Below, in pieces: positions 7,968 to 17,032 of a stretch of 64,000 nucleotides of DNA (its first letter is position 1; each line of letters opens with the position of its first letter). The position numbers and the translations under genes were made by a program. Under the pieces are notes generated by a model. That model saw only the letters and a program-made list of their open reading frames with translations, searched no databases and had not been told where the DNA came from. The DNA is taken from assembly GCA_965197275.1 (NCBI GenBank), contig CBDAMQ010000018.1:39148-103147 (forward strand). Reading direction: 5' to 3'. Source of the stretch: DASCOT01 sp965197275 (lineage in GTDB: Bacteria > Acidobacteriota > UBA890 > WLXD01).

Positions 7968-9920
7968 GTGTGTGGACTCGTCGGCGTCCTAGGCAAACGC
8001 CCTCTAGCCGGCCTCGCAGATCCACTGCGTGCGGCTGCTGACGCTGCCCACCACCGGGGGCCCGACGGGGCAGGGTACTTGGCCATGCTTGCATCACCCG
8101 ACGGCGATGGCACTCGGATCCGCAGGCTCGACTCGGCGCCGGACGCCTCTCTGCTAGCGCGTTCGACCCTGGCCCTCGGCCACCGTCGCCTGGCGATCAT
8201 CGACCTTTCGGAGGCCGGAAATCAGCCGCTGGGCAACGACGCCGGCAGTCACTGGATCGTCTACAACGGCGAGATCTACAACCACGTCGAGCTGCGCGAG
8301 GAACTGCGGTTGCTCGGCCACGGATTCCGCACCGGTACCGACACCGAGGTGCTACTGCGAGCGTACGAGCAATGGGGACCGGACTGCGTGCACCGGTTCA
8401 ACGGCATGTGGGCGTTCGCGATCCTCGATCTACATGCCCGTCGGCTGTTCTGCTCACGAGACCGATTCGGCATCAAGCCCCTCTATCTCTATGCTGACGA
8501 CGATTACGTGGCCTTCGCTTCAGAGATCAAGCAGCTGCTGTGTTTCCCGTTCGTTCCTCGGCGAGCAAACGAACGGGCCGTCTCCGAGTACTTGGCGTAC
8601 GCAGGGGTCGAGTATTGCGAAGAGACCTTCTTCGATGGCATCGACAAGCTTGCGGCCGGCACGAACCTACTAATCGACCTGACCGAAGGGACGCGGAGCA
8701 CGCATCGTTACTACGCGCCGGACCCAGGTGGGCACCGCCAGATTCGGACTACCGAAGCGGCAGACGAGTTCCGGGATCTCCTCGCCGACTCGATCCGGCT
8801 CCGCCTACGGAGTGACGTCGCGGTGGGGAGCTGCTTGTCGGGCGGCCTCGACAGCTCATCCATTGTCTGCTTGATGAACGACCAGTTGCGTCGCCACGCA
8901 CGCGAGGAAGTCCAACGGACTTTCACGTGTCATTTCGATGTGCCCGAGGCCAACGAGATCACCTATCAGCGAGAGGTCGTGCGCCACACCGGCGTTCGGT
9001 CACACTTGGTTGAGCCTACCGCTGACGATCTGATGACCGACCTCGAGTCGCTCGTCCGACAGCAGGAGGAGCCCGTTAGCTCGAGCAGCGTCTTCGCCCA
9101 GTGGAAGGTCTTCGAGCTGGCGGCAACGAAGTCGGTGAAGGTGATGCTCGACGGCCAGGGTGCTGACGAACAGCTGGCCGGGTACGTGCCGCTGCTGGCA
9201 ACCTACTTGACCGAGCTGCGGGTCAAGCGCCGTCTGCTCCTGCACGCGTGGGAGCTGATCCAGTTTGCCCGCCTGCACGGAGGTGACGGGCTTTGGCAAG
9301 TCGAAGGGGGGCTGAGCCTGTGGCTTAGGCGAGCCCTCCAGGCCAGACCTCCGAACAGTCTGCCGCCGCCGTCTGACTGGATGCACGATGCGGCCGTCGT
9401 TGTGCCGGAGGATTCACTCTATCTGGCCACTCGCGGCGAGCGCGCCTTCGACGAGGACGAGATCCTCAGCAATTCCTTGTTTCAGCTCGTCTTTCTCAAC
9501 AATCTCCAGGCGCTGCTGCGCTACGAGGACCGTAGCTCGATGGCGTTCTCCATCGAGGCACGGGTCCCCTTCCTCGACCACCGGCTCGTCGAGTTCCTCC
9601 TGGAGCTGCCGTCCGACCGCAAGATCCGCAACGGCTACACCAAGCGCGTCCTCAGAGACGGCATGGCCGGCGTGCTTCCCGAGCGCATCCGCTGGCGGGT
9701 GCCCAAGCTGGGCTTCGCCACGCCTGAGCGACGATGGCTGAGCGGACCCCTGCGGCCGCTGGTGGTCGCGGCCCTGGATGATCCTCGCGTGCAGCGCTTC
9801 GTCGCCCCGGAGGCGGCCCACCGATATCTGCGGGCGTGGGACGGGGTCACGATCGCCGACTCGACACCGTGGCGCTGGCTCAACGTCCATTTGTGGATGA
9901 ACGCGTACGAGCTCGACTGA
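7968..9920 (+). CDS. asnB: glutamine-hydrolysing asparagine synthetase-like amidotransferase (first copy)
   Basis: The N-terminal class-II glutaminase domain needs Cys at position 2. Only the GTG at 7968 gives this (V-C-G-L-V-G-V), with GGAG at 7956-7959 eight bases upstream, so this start is chosen over longer in-frame options. The product is 650 residues. HHRGPDG and YNGEIYN glutaminase motifs follow. The synthetase domain has the ATP-pyrophosphatase loop SGGLDSSS at about residue 290. Such AsnB-like proteins are common in exopolysaccharide loci, where they probably amidate a sugar carboxylate or peptide. The role in free asparagine synthesis is unproven. A second copy lies at 19106-21049. 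Confidence 0.93.
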   Translation: MCGLVGVLGKRPLAGLADPLRAAADAAHHRGPDGAGYLAMLASPDGDGTRIRRLDSAPDASLLARSTLALGHRRLAIIDLSEAGNQPLGNDAGSHWIVYNGEIYNHVELREELRLLGHGFRTGTDTEVLLRAYEQWGPDCVHRFNGMWAFAILDLHARRLFCSRDRFGIKPLYLYADDDYVAFASEIKQLLCFPFVPRRANERAVSEYLAYAGVEYCEETFFDGIDKLAAGTNLLIDLTEGTRSTHRYYAPDPGGHRQIRTTEAADEFRDLLADSIRLRLRSDVAVGSCLSGGLDSSSIVCLMNDQLRRHAREEVQRTFTCHFDVPEANEITYQREVVRHTGVRSHLVEPTADDLMTDLESLVRQQEEPVSSSSVFAQWKVFELAATKSVKVMLDGQGADEQLAGYVPLLATYLTELRVKRRLLLHAWELIQFARLHGGDGLWQVEGGLSLWLRRALQARPPNSLPPPSDWMHDAAVVVPEDSLYLATRGERAFDEDEILSNSLFQLVFLNNLQALLRYEDRSSMAFSIEARVPFLDHRLVEFLLELPSDRKIRNGYTKRVLRDGMAGVLPERIRWRVPKLGFATPERRWLSGPLRPLVVAALDDPRVQRFVAPEAAHRYLRAWDGVTIADSTPWRWLNVHLWMNAYELD

Positions 9921-9999
9921 TCGGCGACCGAGTCCGGCAAGGGCGCGGTTGCCAGCCCCTGTCGGAGTGTCGCGGTCGCGCCCAGAGCTCCGCCTCGTG

Positions 10000-11064
10000 C
10001 TACGCGGAGCCCAGTCGGCACCTGCGCGGCGAGAACCGGAGCTCGACCTCCTGCCCCGTCTCAATCGATTCGTAGAGTGCGACGATCAGCTCCAGGGACT
10101 TCCGGCCTTCGAGACCATCGACAAGCGACGGAGCATCCTCGTTGATGGCATCGACGACGTTGGCGAGATAGGCGCCGTGGCCGAACCCGTATACATCGGG
10201 GGGGTTCTCGCGGTATTCGGTGAGCACGTCGCCGTCTTCCGGCCCCTCCTCGGCGAATTCCCAGACCCTCATCTCGTTGACAGCAAACCCCCCGATCTCC
10301 ACCGCCCCCCGTTCTCCCAAGATCGAGAGCGAGCCCTCCAGGTCCCGGGGTCGCGTCGCCGTTGTCGCATCGATGACTCCCAGGGCACCGCTGCGGAACC
10401 GAATCAGCGCAACGCCGGTATCCTCGGCCTCGATGTCGACCAGGGCAGTTCTCGAATAGGCGAACACGGATTCCGGCTCGCCTAGGAACCATTCGAGCAG
10501 GTCGATGTGATGGCTTGCCTGATTGGCGAACACGCCGCCATCGAGAGCCCATGTGCCGCGCCAGGGGTCCTGATCGTAATAGGCCTGGTCCCGCATCCAG
10601 CGCACCCGCACGGTGCCCATGATCAACTTGCCGAATCGCCCGGCCTCGAACGCCTGTCGCAGCTTCTTCACGGGTAGGTTGTAGCGGTTCTGCTTGACCA
10701 CGAAGAGCTTGATGCCGACGGAGTCACAAGCGCGGATCATCTCGTCGGCGTCGTCCAAGGTCAGAGCCATCGGTTTCTCGACCACGACGTGCTTTCGATA
10801 CGGCGTGAGCTCGAGACAGTGGCGGGCGTGACTACCGCTCTCGGTGAGAACACAGACCACGTCGACGTCGTCCTGGAGCGCGTCCATCATGCTTTGGACA
10901 TCGTCGAAGAACGGAACTCCATGACGCTCTCCGAGCTCTGATGCCCGCTCGGGTATGACGTCGCAGACCCCGGTCAGACGGGCCCCCTCTACCTTGCCGT
11001 CGCCCAGCAGGCGACCGTAGCGCTGCGCGATCCGGCCGCAGCCCATGAGCGCAAACTTCAGCAT
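10000..11064 (-). CDS. Gfo/Idh/MocA-family NAD(P)-dependent sugar oxidoreductase
   Basis: A 354-residue two-domain dehydrogenase. The Rossmann start A-L-M-G-C-G-R-I-A binds NAD(P), and V-E-K-P-M-A-L-T holds the family's conserved Lys-Pro. The substrate domain contains the GGVFANQASHHIDLLEWFLG helix region with the catalytic His. WlbA/WbpB-type relatives oxidise UDP-N-acetyl-hexosaminuronic acid at C3, which would fit this locus, but relatives have many substrates. The ATG at 11064 has GGGAGAG about 5 bases upstream and is preferred to an upstream frame that overlaps the neighbour. Confidence 0.88.
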   Translation of the reverse strand: MLKFALMGCGRIAQRYGRLLGDGKVEGARLTGVCDVIPERASELGERHGVPFFDDVQSMMDALQDDVDVVCVLTESGSHARHCLELTPYRKHVVVEKPMALTLDDADEMIRACDSVGIKLFVVKQNRYNLPVKKLRQAFEAGRFGKLIMGTVRVRWMRDQAYYDQDPWRGTWALDGGVFANQASHHIDLLEWFLGEPESVFAYSRTALVDIEAEDTGVALIRFRSGALGVIDATTATRPRDLEGSLSILGERGAVEIGGFAVNEMRVWEFAEEGPEDGDVLTEYRENPPDVYGFGHGAYLANVVDAINEDAPSLVDGLEGRKSLELIVALYESIETGQEVELRFSPRRCRLGSA

Positions 11065-11080
11065 CCGCTCTCCCTGCCGG

Positions 11081-12487
11081 TCATTGCCAAGGTCCGCCTC
11101 GGGCAATTCCCAGTTGTCGTAGCCACAGCGACTTCAGTCGTTTCCTTAGACCAGCCGACAGGATCGGCCGAACGGTCACACCTGCCTTGCGAGCCACAGC
11201 GTAGCTCAGCTTCCTCACCAGATCGCCAATTGTCGGATCCTGAAACGTGCCCCTAAGACTGAGCTCCAGCTCGTCCAAGGTCTCGAAGCCGAGATTGGAC
11301 CCGACTGGCGTGATCGGCGCCTGCCGCGATTCCAGCAAGTCTGTGATCCTCGCCAGCACGACGTCGAATTTGCCATCGTAATCCTGCTCCGCAGCCAGAT
11401 CTCGCAGCCGGCGCCGCTCGGCGCTGCTCAGGGTCTCTCGACTGAGGTCCCGAATCGCCTCGATGAACTCACTCGTGCTCCAAACGACCTCGATGCCACG
11501 CTCTTTCAGAGGAGACAACATCTTGAGGTTGGTCGCCACAACTGGCAATTCCGTCGCGACCATCTCGAACGTCTTGATCGGGAACGTGTTGTCGGTCACC
11601 AGTGAGTCCTGCGCGTAGGGCATGAAACCGACATCGGCGGTCCCGTAAACCGGTGGCAACCGGTCAGGCTCGACGAGGCCGAAATGACGGACATTCGCCT
11701 TTCCGATGAGCGACGCCCACTGATCCCGCAGCTCGTGAGACTCGAGGTGCACACGCCCGAAAAAAGAAAAGAGTACGTCTGGAAGAGCGTCCGCGGTATC
11801 CGCCAGCAACTCGAAATCGAGGCGGTTGTTGATGTTGCCGGCGTAGATGGCCACCTTCGAGTAGCTCGTTGCCGCCTCCTGGAGCTCCTCGTCCAGGCCA
11901 CCTGGAGCATAGAAACCGAAATCGCAGCCGTTCGTGACCACCACACACTTTCCCCGCGTGTGGGGCTCATAGCCTCTCCTTACACCCTCGCTGCAACATA
12001 CGGTCAGGTCGACCGTCCCGAGTGCTGCATGCATCCTGTCGACGAACCACGAACTCACCCCGGGATACATGAGGTGGTTCTCGGTAGCGTGATAGACCCG
12101 TGCCACCGCAGGCATCAGCGCCATCATCGCGACGAAATCGGCGTTGTACATCCAGAAAATGATTCGTTTGAATCCTCGCCACTCCAGGTGTCGCCGAAGC
12201 TGCTCGACCTGCATCAGTGCGCGATGTAGAAAATCGTGTCCCTCCTGTGACGACGTTACATAGAGAATCTCGCAGTTGGGAATCCGCTCCTCTTTCTCGA
12301 CTCGGTTCTCGCCGGGCGGCAGCCACTGAACGGGCTGGACGAGGATGACCGGCAAAAGCCGGGCCCATCGGCTGGCATAGTGCCATCGATTGGAGCGTAG
12401 TTCGTCTTTCCAGCCTGGAGCCATCAGGAACACGACAACGTCGGCCCCTAGATCACCCGTTCCTGCGCTGGCGCGTTCGTCTCCCAT
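11081..12487 (-). CDS. GT-B fold glycosyltransferase (family 4-like)
   Basis: A 468-residue glycosyltransferase. The central Y-A-G-N-I-N-N-R-L-D-F strand-helix and the G-L-V-E-P-D-R-L-P-P-V-Y segment, followed by PIKTFEMVATELPVVAT, are the nucleotide-sugar-binding half of GT-B enzymes. The K-T-F-E-M part holds the conserved acidic residue contacting the donor. The N-terminal half has a Rossmann-like acceptor domain. It is cytoplasmic and follows the next gene upstream at 17 bases spacing, so it belongs to one minus-strand operon (13980 down to 10000). Donor and acceptor cannot be inferred. Confidence 0.85.
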   Translation of the reverse strand: MGDERASAGTGDLGADVVVFLMAPGWKDELRSNRWHYASRWARLLPVILVQPVQWLPPGENRVEKEERIPNCEILYVTSSQEGHDFLHRALMQVEQLRRHLEWRGFKRIIFWMYNADFVAMMALMPAVARVYHATENHLMYPGVSSWFVDRMHAALGTVDLTVCCSEGVRRGYEPHTRGKCVVVTNGCDFGFYAPGGLDEELQEAATSYSKVAIYAGNINNRLDFELLADTADALPDVLFSFFGRVHLESHELRDQWASLIGKANVRHFGLVEPDRLPPVYGTADVGFMPYAQDSLVTDNTFPIKTFEMVATELPVVATNLKMLSPLKERGIEVVWSTSEFIEAIRDLSRETLSSAERRRLRDLAAEQDYDGKFDVVLARITDLLESRQAPITPVGSNLGFETLDELELSLRGTFQDPTIGDLVRKLSYAVARKAGVTVRPILSAGLRKRLKSLWLRQLGIARGGPWQ

Positions 12488-12504
12488 CGTGAACCCGCGG
12501 CCGA

Positions 12505-13980
12505 CTAACCCGGGAGGCGTAGGAGCAATAGAAGCGAAGCCGCGCTCATGGCACTGACCACCGCGAGGCCCAGAGCGAAGACCACGATAAGCAGGCGGCG
12601 ACGATTTGACGCTCGCGCACTTTCGACCTCGAGAAGAGCGTGCAGTCTCGAAATCTCGGCCTCCAGGTCAACATCGCGGCGCCGGGCATGCTGCGCCTCT
12701 TGGCGAGCCTCTTCTACGCGCGCCCTCAGCAGAGCCCGCTCCTGGCGCTCGGCTACTAGCGCCCGCTCCAGAGCATCTACCGGGTCCATTCTCGGTGTCC
12801 TCGTTGGTTGCGAGCTCGGCGGCGAGCCCGTTGCCGCGAGAATCCTGTCGAACTCCGCGGCGAACTGACGGTGTCCATGATCGTGGTTTACGATGATCTC
12901 ATCGTAGGCGCGGTCCACCATCTTCTGGAGGGCCCCCACATCTTCCAGTCTCGCCAGAGCCTCGTCGATGTTCGAGAAATCCGGTTCCAACGGGATGTAG
13001 TGCTTCTCGGGTTCCAGAATGCCACTGTACTCACCGCGAACGAGTATCTGTGCTGTCTTCGTGGCAACGGCCTCGAAATGCCTCGGTGAGACCGCAAGGA
13101 ACTCATATTCATCCCAGCCCTCAGGCATCGCGGATGCTACCTCCTCGAACGTCGCATCGGGGTTGTCCGCCAACAGCACCCCGATCTGGGCACGAATCTC
13201 GCCCCGCCAGTCGAGGACGCTCGAGCCCCCTTCACAGCCAATCACCGCCTTGCTGGATGCCAGAAAGTCGAGCCATTTCGGCCCTACGATCGCATCTTCC
13301 GCGTCCGTCGAGATGTCGACACGATAGCCCAGGTTCGTCGCCCGCTCTTTGGTGACGTCTCCCACGCGATGCTTCAATTGGCCGGCACTGCCAAACCAAT
13401 ACGGTAAGTGACGAGCCCGGTAGCAGATGTCGACAGCACGGTCCCTGATCGGCTCGAGGGACTCATGCGTCCTCGACGCAAAGCGCTCGTCGACGTATCC
13501 GGTATGACACCGATGAAACTGCGCGCGAGCCTGCATGAGTGGATACAACGGCGGTCGCGTATCTTCACCGAAGATCGTCATCACGTGGTCGACATCCCAA
13601 TCGAGCAGCCACTCGTCGAGGGTTCCCGCATGATCGTATTCGTCCTGAGGCACGGCGATCTTGATGCAGTCCAGGTCACGAATCCAGTCGAACCGTTGCT
13701 TCCATTCATGCGCGCCGGGGCCGGACCATCGCCAACACAGGAACGTGTTGTGCAGGATCAACGCCTCTGGAGAAAGGGCGGTGATCGCTTCCATCGGATC
13801 AGCATCGGACTCCCCACCCTCGAGAATAAGCACGTTGCCAATCACGTTGGCGTAGCTGATCGTGTGGTCGTGCGGGGATTCCTCCAGCACGCTTACGTGA
13901 TTCCGAACGGCGGACCGCATTCCGGAGCGCTCGTTGGGATCACTGAACAGCATCAAGATGCGCTTGGCGCATGACTGCAT
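12505..13980 (-). CDS. CgeB-like glycosyltransferase with coiled coil and C-terminal membrane anchor
   Basis: A 491-residue protein. Residues about 1-380 form a GT-B-like unit; the segment V-S-P-R-H-F-E-A-V-A-T-K-T and the glycine-rich IGCEGGSSVLD resemble CgeB/Glyco_trans_1_2 proteins that recognise nucleotide sugars. Residues about 405-455 are a Glu/Arg-rich predicted coiled coil. The end is a single transmembrane helix (LLIVVFALGLAVVSAMSAASL). The anchor and coiled coil suggest that it docks glycan assembly at the inner membrane. It is first in its operon, divergent from wzm. Confidence 0.7.
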   Translation of the reverse strand: MQSCAKRILMLFSDPNERSGMRSAVRNHVSVLEESPHDHTISYANVIGNVLILEGGESDADPMEAITALSPEALILHNTFLCWRWSGPGAHEWKQRFDWIRDLDCIKIAVPQDEYDHAGTLDEWLLDWDVDHVMTIFGEDTRPPLYPLMQARAQFHRCHTGYVDERFASRTHESLEPIRDRAVDICYRARHLPYWFGSAGQLKHRVGDVTKERATNLGYRVDISTDAEDAIVGPKWLDFLASSKAVIGCEGGSSVLDWRGEIRAQIGVLLADNPDATFEEVASAMPEGWDEYEFLAVSPRHFEAVATKTAQILVRGEYSGILEPEKHYIPLEPDFSNIDEALARLEDVGALQKMVDRAYDEIIVNHDHGHRQFAAEFDRILAATGSPPSSQPTRTPRMDPVDALERALVAERQERALLRARVEEARQEAQHARRRDVDLEAEISRLHALLEVESARASNRRRLLIVVFALGLAVVSAMSAASLLLLLRLPG

Positions 13981-14356
13981 GGTTTGACGGACCCGGCGTG
14001 AGGCCAGAGGTCAGCGAGACCCGGACACGAGCGGATGTCCCGCATCCCGACGATCGGCAATGGATCCGAGACAATCTAGCATGACCTGACTTCGCCGCTG
14101 GCTCTGGTAACGGCGTCCGAGACGTGACGTCTGCGGTCCCCGAACGACGCGCTCTCCACGCCAAGAACGCCCCGCGAGCGCGCTCGTTGTTCTGCTTCCA
14201 AAGGGATCCCGGTGCCGCCATTTGCTGCTACCCTAATCATCGCGAACCGTGCACCTGTCCGCCTCCTGTTTGCACCGACGCAGGGTGCGACCAGCCCATC
14301 GCGCCATTGTCTCGAATCCGGACCGACGCTCTGCACGCCCTCGGAGGAAGAGAACC
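13981..14356 (+). other. divergent intergenic region upstream of wzm
   Basis: About 375 bases between two divergent glycan transcripts. It must hold promoters for both, but I cannot point to a confident -35/-10 pair. No RNA gene or convincing short protein is visible. A good Shine-Dalgarno (GGAGG at 14343-14347) lies at its right end for the TTG start of wzm. Confidence 0.5.
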
Positions 14357-15151
14357 TTGAAGTCTGCACTTCGCTGCCTGGACTTACTGGCGCGACGGCG
14401 GGGCATGCTCGCGACTACTACCTACAACGAGATACAAGCGCGATACGCTGGGACGTTCTTCGGACTGACCTGGACCGTGCTATACCCGCTGTTGTTCCTC
14501 GGACTCTACTCAGTCGTCTATATCTTTATCTTCCGCGTTCGAGTGGGTGAAGGGTCTACGATCGACTATGTGCTAATGATCTTCTGCGGTTTGATCCCCT
14601 TCATCGGCTTCTCAGAAGCACTGAGCAGCGGCACTGTATGTGTCGTCTCTAACAAAGCCCTGTTGAACAATACTCTGTTTCCGATCGAACTGATCCCGGT
14701 CAAGACTGCTCTCGTGTCCTCCTTGACCATGGCCGTTGGCCTGACGATCCTGCAGGTAGCGCTATGGCTAAAGGGCTCGTTCTTTCTGTCACAACTGATC
14801 GTCCCGGTAGTCCTTGTACTTCAATTGGCGTTTACATTCGGGATCGTCTGGATCTTGTCGGCCCTTCACGTGTTCTTCAGAGATCTAGGGCAGTTTATTA
14901 ATGTAGCCGTGCTGTTTCTGATGCTCGTATCACCAATTGCGTACACCATAGATATGATACCGTCACAGCTCATTTTGGTGATGTATTTCAATCCTCTCTA
15001 CTACCTAATCATGCTGTATCGTGCCGCGATGATGTCGGGATCTGTCCCCCTGGACCTATTAGGATTGTTCTCGCTTATATCGCTCGCTAGCTTCGCCGGC
15101 GGCGCTCACGTGTTCGTTCGCCTGAAGGGAATCTTCGCGGAGCATGTCTGA
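14357..15151 (+). CDS. wzm: O-antigen/polysaccharide ABC transporter permease
   Basis: A 264-residue ABC-2 family permease with six hydrophobic segments. It exports lipid-linked polysaccharide across the inner membrane together with Wzt. The N-terminal charged helix carries the family pattern R-Y-A-G-T-F-F-G-L-T-W. The start is the TTG at 14357, with GGAGG nine bases upstream; longer frames add only Arg-rich unlikely sequence. The stop overlaps the start of wzt by 8 bases, indicating tight coupling. Local base composition is clearly more AT-rich than the neighbours, as is frequent for transferred O-antigen genes. Confidence 0.9.
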   Translation: MKSALRCLDLLARRRGMLATTTYNEIQARYAGTFFGLTWTVLYPLLFLGLYSVVYIFIFRVRVGEGSTIDYVLMIFCGLIPFIGFSEALSSGTVCVVSNKALLNNTLFPIELIPVKTALVSSLTMAVGLTILQVALWLKGSFFLSQLIVPVVLVLQLAFTFGIVWILSALHVFFRDLGQFINVAVLFLMLVSPIAYTIDMIPSQLILVMYFNPLYYLIMLYRAAMMSGSVPLDLLGLFSLISLASFAGGAHVFVRLKGIFAEHV

Positions 15152-16961
15152 CGTACGCGTCGAGTTACAGCATCTGTCCAAGATGTTCCGGACCTACCGG
15201 AACCCCCGCAACATGGTCCTGGGGCTCTTGGGACTTCCCGTCAGCAAGCGTGCCTACAACGAGTTCTGGGCGCTGCGGGATGTTCAACTCAGAGTCAAGA
15301 AGGGTGATCGCCTCGGGATCGTCGGCAGGAACGGAGCCGGCAAAACGACGCTGCTGAAGTTGATCGCCGGGCAACTTCAGCCCACCGACGGTGAGATCGA
15401 GGTAAACGGCGACGTACAGGCCCTCATGGACCTGGGTACCGGTTTCTATCCGGAATTCACCGGTCGTCAGAACGTCTTTGCCGCGCTCGGCTACCAAGCG
15501 ATCGGCGGCAAAGAAGCCCGCGAGCGCTTCGAGGAGATCGTCGAGTTCACCGAGCTCGGGGCTTTCATCGACAATCCGTTCAAGACCTACTCTGCCGGCA
15601 TGAAGGCACGGCTGACTTTCGCGGTGGCTACGGCGATCGAGCCTGAAATACTCATAATCGACGAGGTCCTCGGCGCCGGTGACGGGTATTTCATGCAGAA
15701 GTCAGCCGAGAGGATGTCACGCCTCGTCGGCGGCGATGCCTCCGTCATGCTCGTTTCTCACGCGCTAGACCAGATCACTCGGTTCTGCGATCAAGCCATC
15801 TGGATCGAGCGCGGAAAGATCGTCATGCGCGGTTCGAGCCTGGAGGTGCTCAAGTCGTACAACCAGTTCCTCAATGTCCTGGACGAACGCCGTCTTGCCG
15901 CGAACAACTGGCGGAAACGCAACAAGCGGGAACAACCCGGCGACTACGACAAGCTCTACCACGATATGTTGGAGGTGAGATTCCACTGGCGCAGCACTCA
16001 TGAGTCCGAGTTGAACATAGGGTCTGTTCGGCTCGAAGAAAACGAAGAGGTGGTCGAACAGTTGGATGTCGGAGACGCTCAGGACACGAACCGAAGCCAT
16101 CCAGCCTGGGTGGTTCTCGACGCAACTATGTGGTCTGAGCCGCGACAATCCGGTGAGCGCTTCCATCGGAGCTTGAAGAGGTCTCCGGATGACAATGCCG
16201 CAGTAGGCAGAATCGTCTTCTATGCTTATTCGCTTTTCGACAACCTCAAGTACGACCTTGAGTGGGAGTGCCGTGCCGACTCAACAGGCGAGCTTGATGT
16301 CATCGTTGTACGAAACGGTGAGACTCTTGCCCAGGCAACTCACGAGGTGGCCGATGGCGGCTGGACATCATTGCGCCAGCTCATTCGCGATCCCAACATG
16401 ACGGACTCCCCAACAGATCGTGGCCACCCTGCAACAGCTTCAGGGCTCCCAGCCAGCCGGCACGACGGCGCGGTAGGCGCCCCGATCCGCTGGCCAGGGC
16501 TCGGGTCGGTTCAGATCCAGGATGTGACCCTTCTCGACGAATCGGGGAACGAACGGCCTGTCTTCGAGTCCGGAGAAAGATTGGTACTTATCCTCACGAT
16601 GGTGGCCCGGTCGTCAGGCACATATCGCGTGATTCCGGCAATCACGATCCACCGTCTCGATGGAATTCCCGTCTCGAATCATATCTACGACAATGACCAC
16701 GAGTTCGTGCTCGAAGCCGGTCAACAGCGCGTTTTCCACCTCGATTTCGACCGGCTCCTGTTGGCGGAAGGGCACTATTTCATCTCGGCGGCACTCTTCA
16801 GAGAAGAGATCAGCGAATCGGAACGCTATGACGTTATTGATCGGAGTTACGAGTTCAAAGTAACCGGCGATGATAGTCCGTTGCGGGTCGTCTTCCACCA
16901 TCCGGCAACGTGGACATTCGAAGACAACGCTTCGCTTTCGGGTCGGAAGGGGCCCGTCTAA
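15144..16961 (+). CDS. wzt: O-antigen ABC transporter ATP-binding protein with long C-terminal domain
   Basis: A 605-residue ATPase. Residues 1-240 hold the nucleotide-binding domain: Walker A GRNGAGKT at 61-68, signature TYSAGM at 148-153, Walker B ILIIDE at 169-174. The remaining about 360 residues are an unusually long extension. Its last about 130 residues look like the beta-sandwich Wzt carbohydrate-binding domain, which recognises the capped end of the glycan chain. An additional middle region (about 260-460) also looks folded and is not part of the minimal Wzt. It forms an operon with wzm. The domain suggests chain-terminal modification controls export. Confidence 0.92.
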   Translation: MSDVRVELQHLSKMFRTYRNPRNMVLGLLGLPVSKRAYNEFWALRDVQLRVKKGDRLGIVGRNGAGKTTLLKLIAGQLQPTDGEIEVNGDVQALMDLGTGFYPEFTGRQNVFAALGYQAIGGKEARERFEEIVEFTELGAFIDNPFKTYSAGMKARLTFAVATAIEPEILIIDEVLGAGDGYFMQKSAERMSRLVGGDASVMLVSHALDQITRFCDQAIWIERGKIVMRGSSLEVLKSYNQFLNVLDERRLAANNWRKRNKREQPGDYDKLYHDMLEVRFHWRSTHESELNIGSVRLEENEEVVEQLDVGDAQDTNRSHPAWVVLDATMWSEPRQSGERFHRSLKRSPDDNAAVGRIVFYAYSLFDNLKYDLEWECRADSTGELDVIVVRNGETLAQATHEVADGGWTSLRQLIRDPNMTDSPTDRGHPATASGLPASRHDGAVGAPIRWPGLGSVQIQDVTLLDESGNERPVFESGERLVLILTMVARSSGTYRVIPAITIHRLDGIPVSNHIYDNDHEFVLEAGQQRVFHLDFDRLLLAEGHYFISAALFREEISESERYDVIDRSYEFKVTGDDSPLRVVFHHPATWTFEDNASLSGRKGPV

Positions 16962-17032
16962 CGCTGCTTCCGGCAGTGTCGGGGCGCGCGCATTTTCGAC
17001 GAGTGAGGCGCGATTCGCCCTGAGACCGACGC

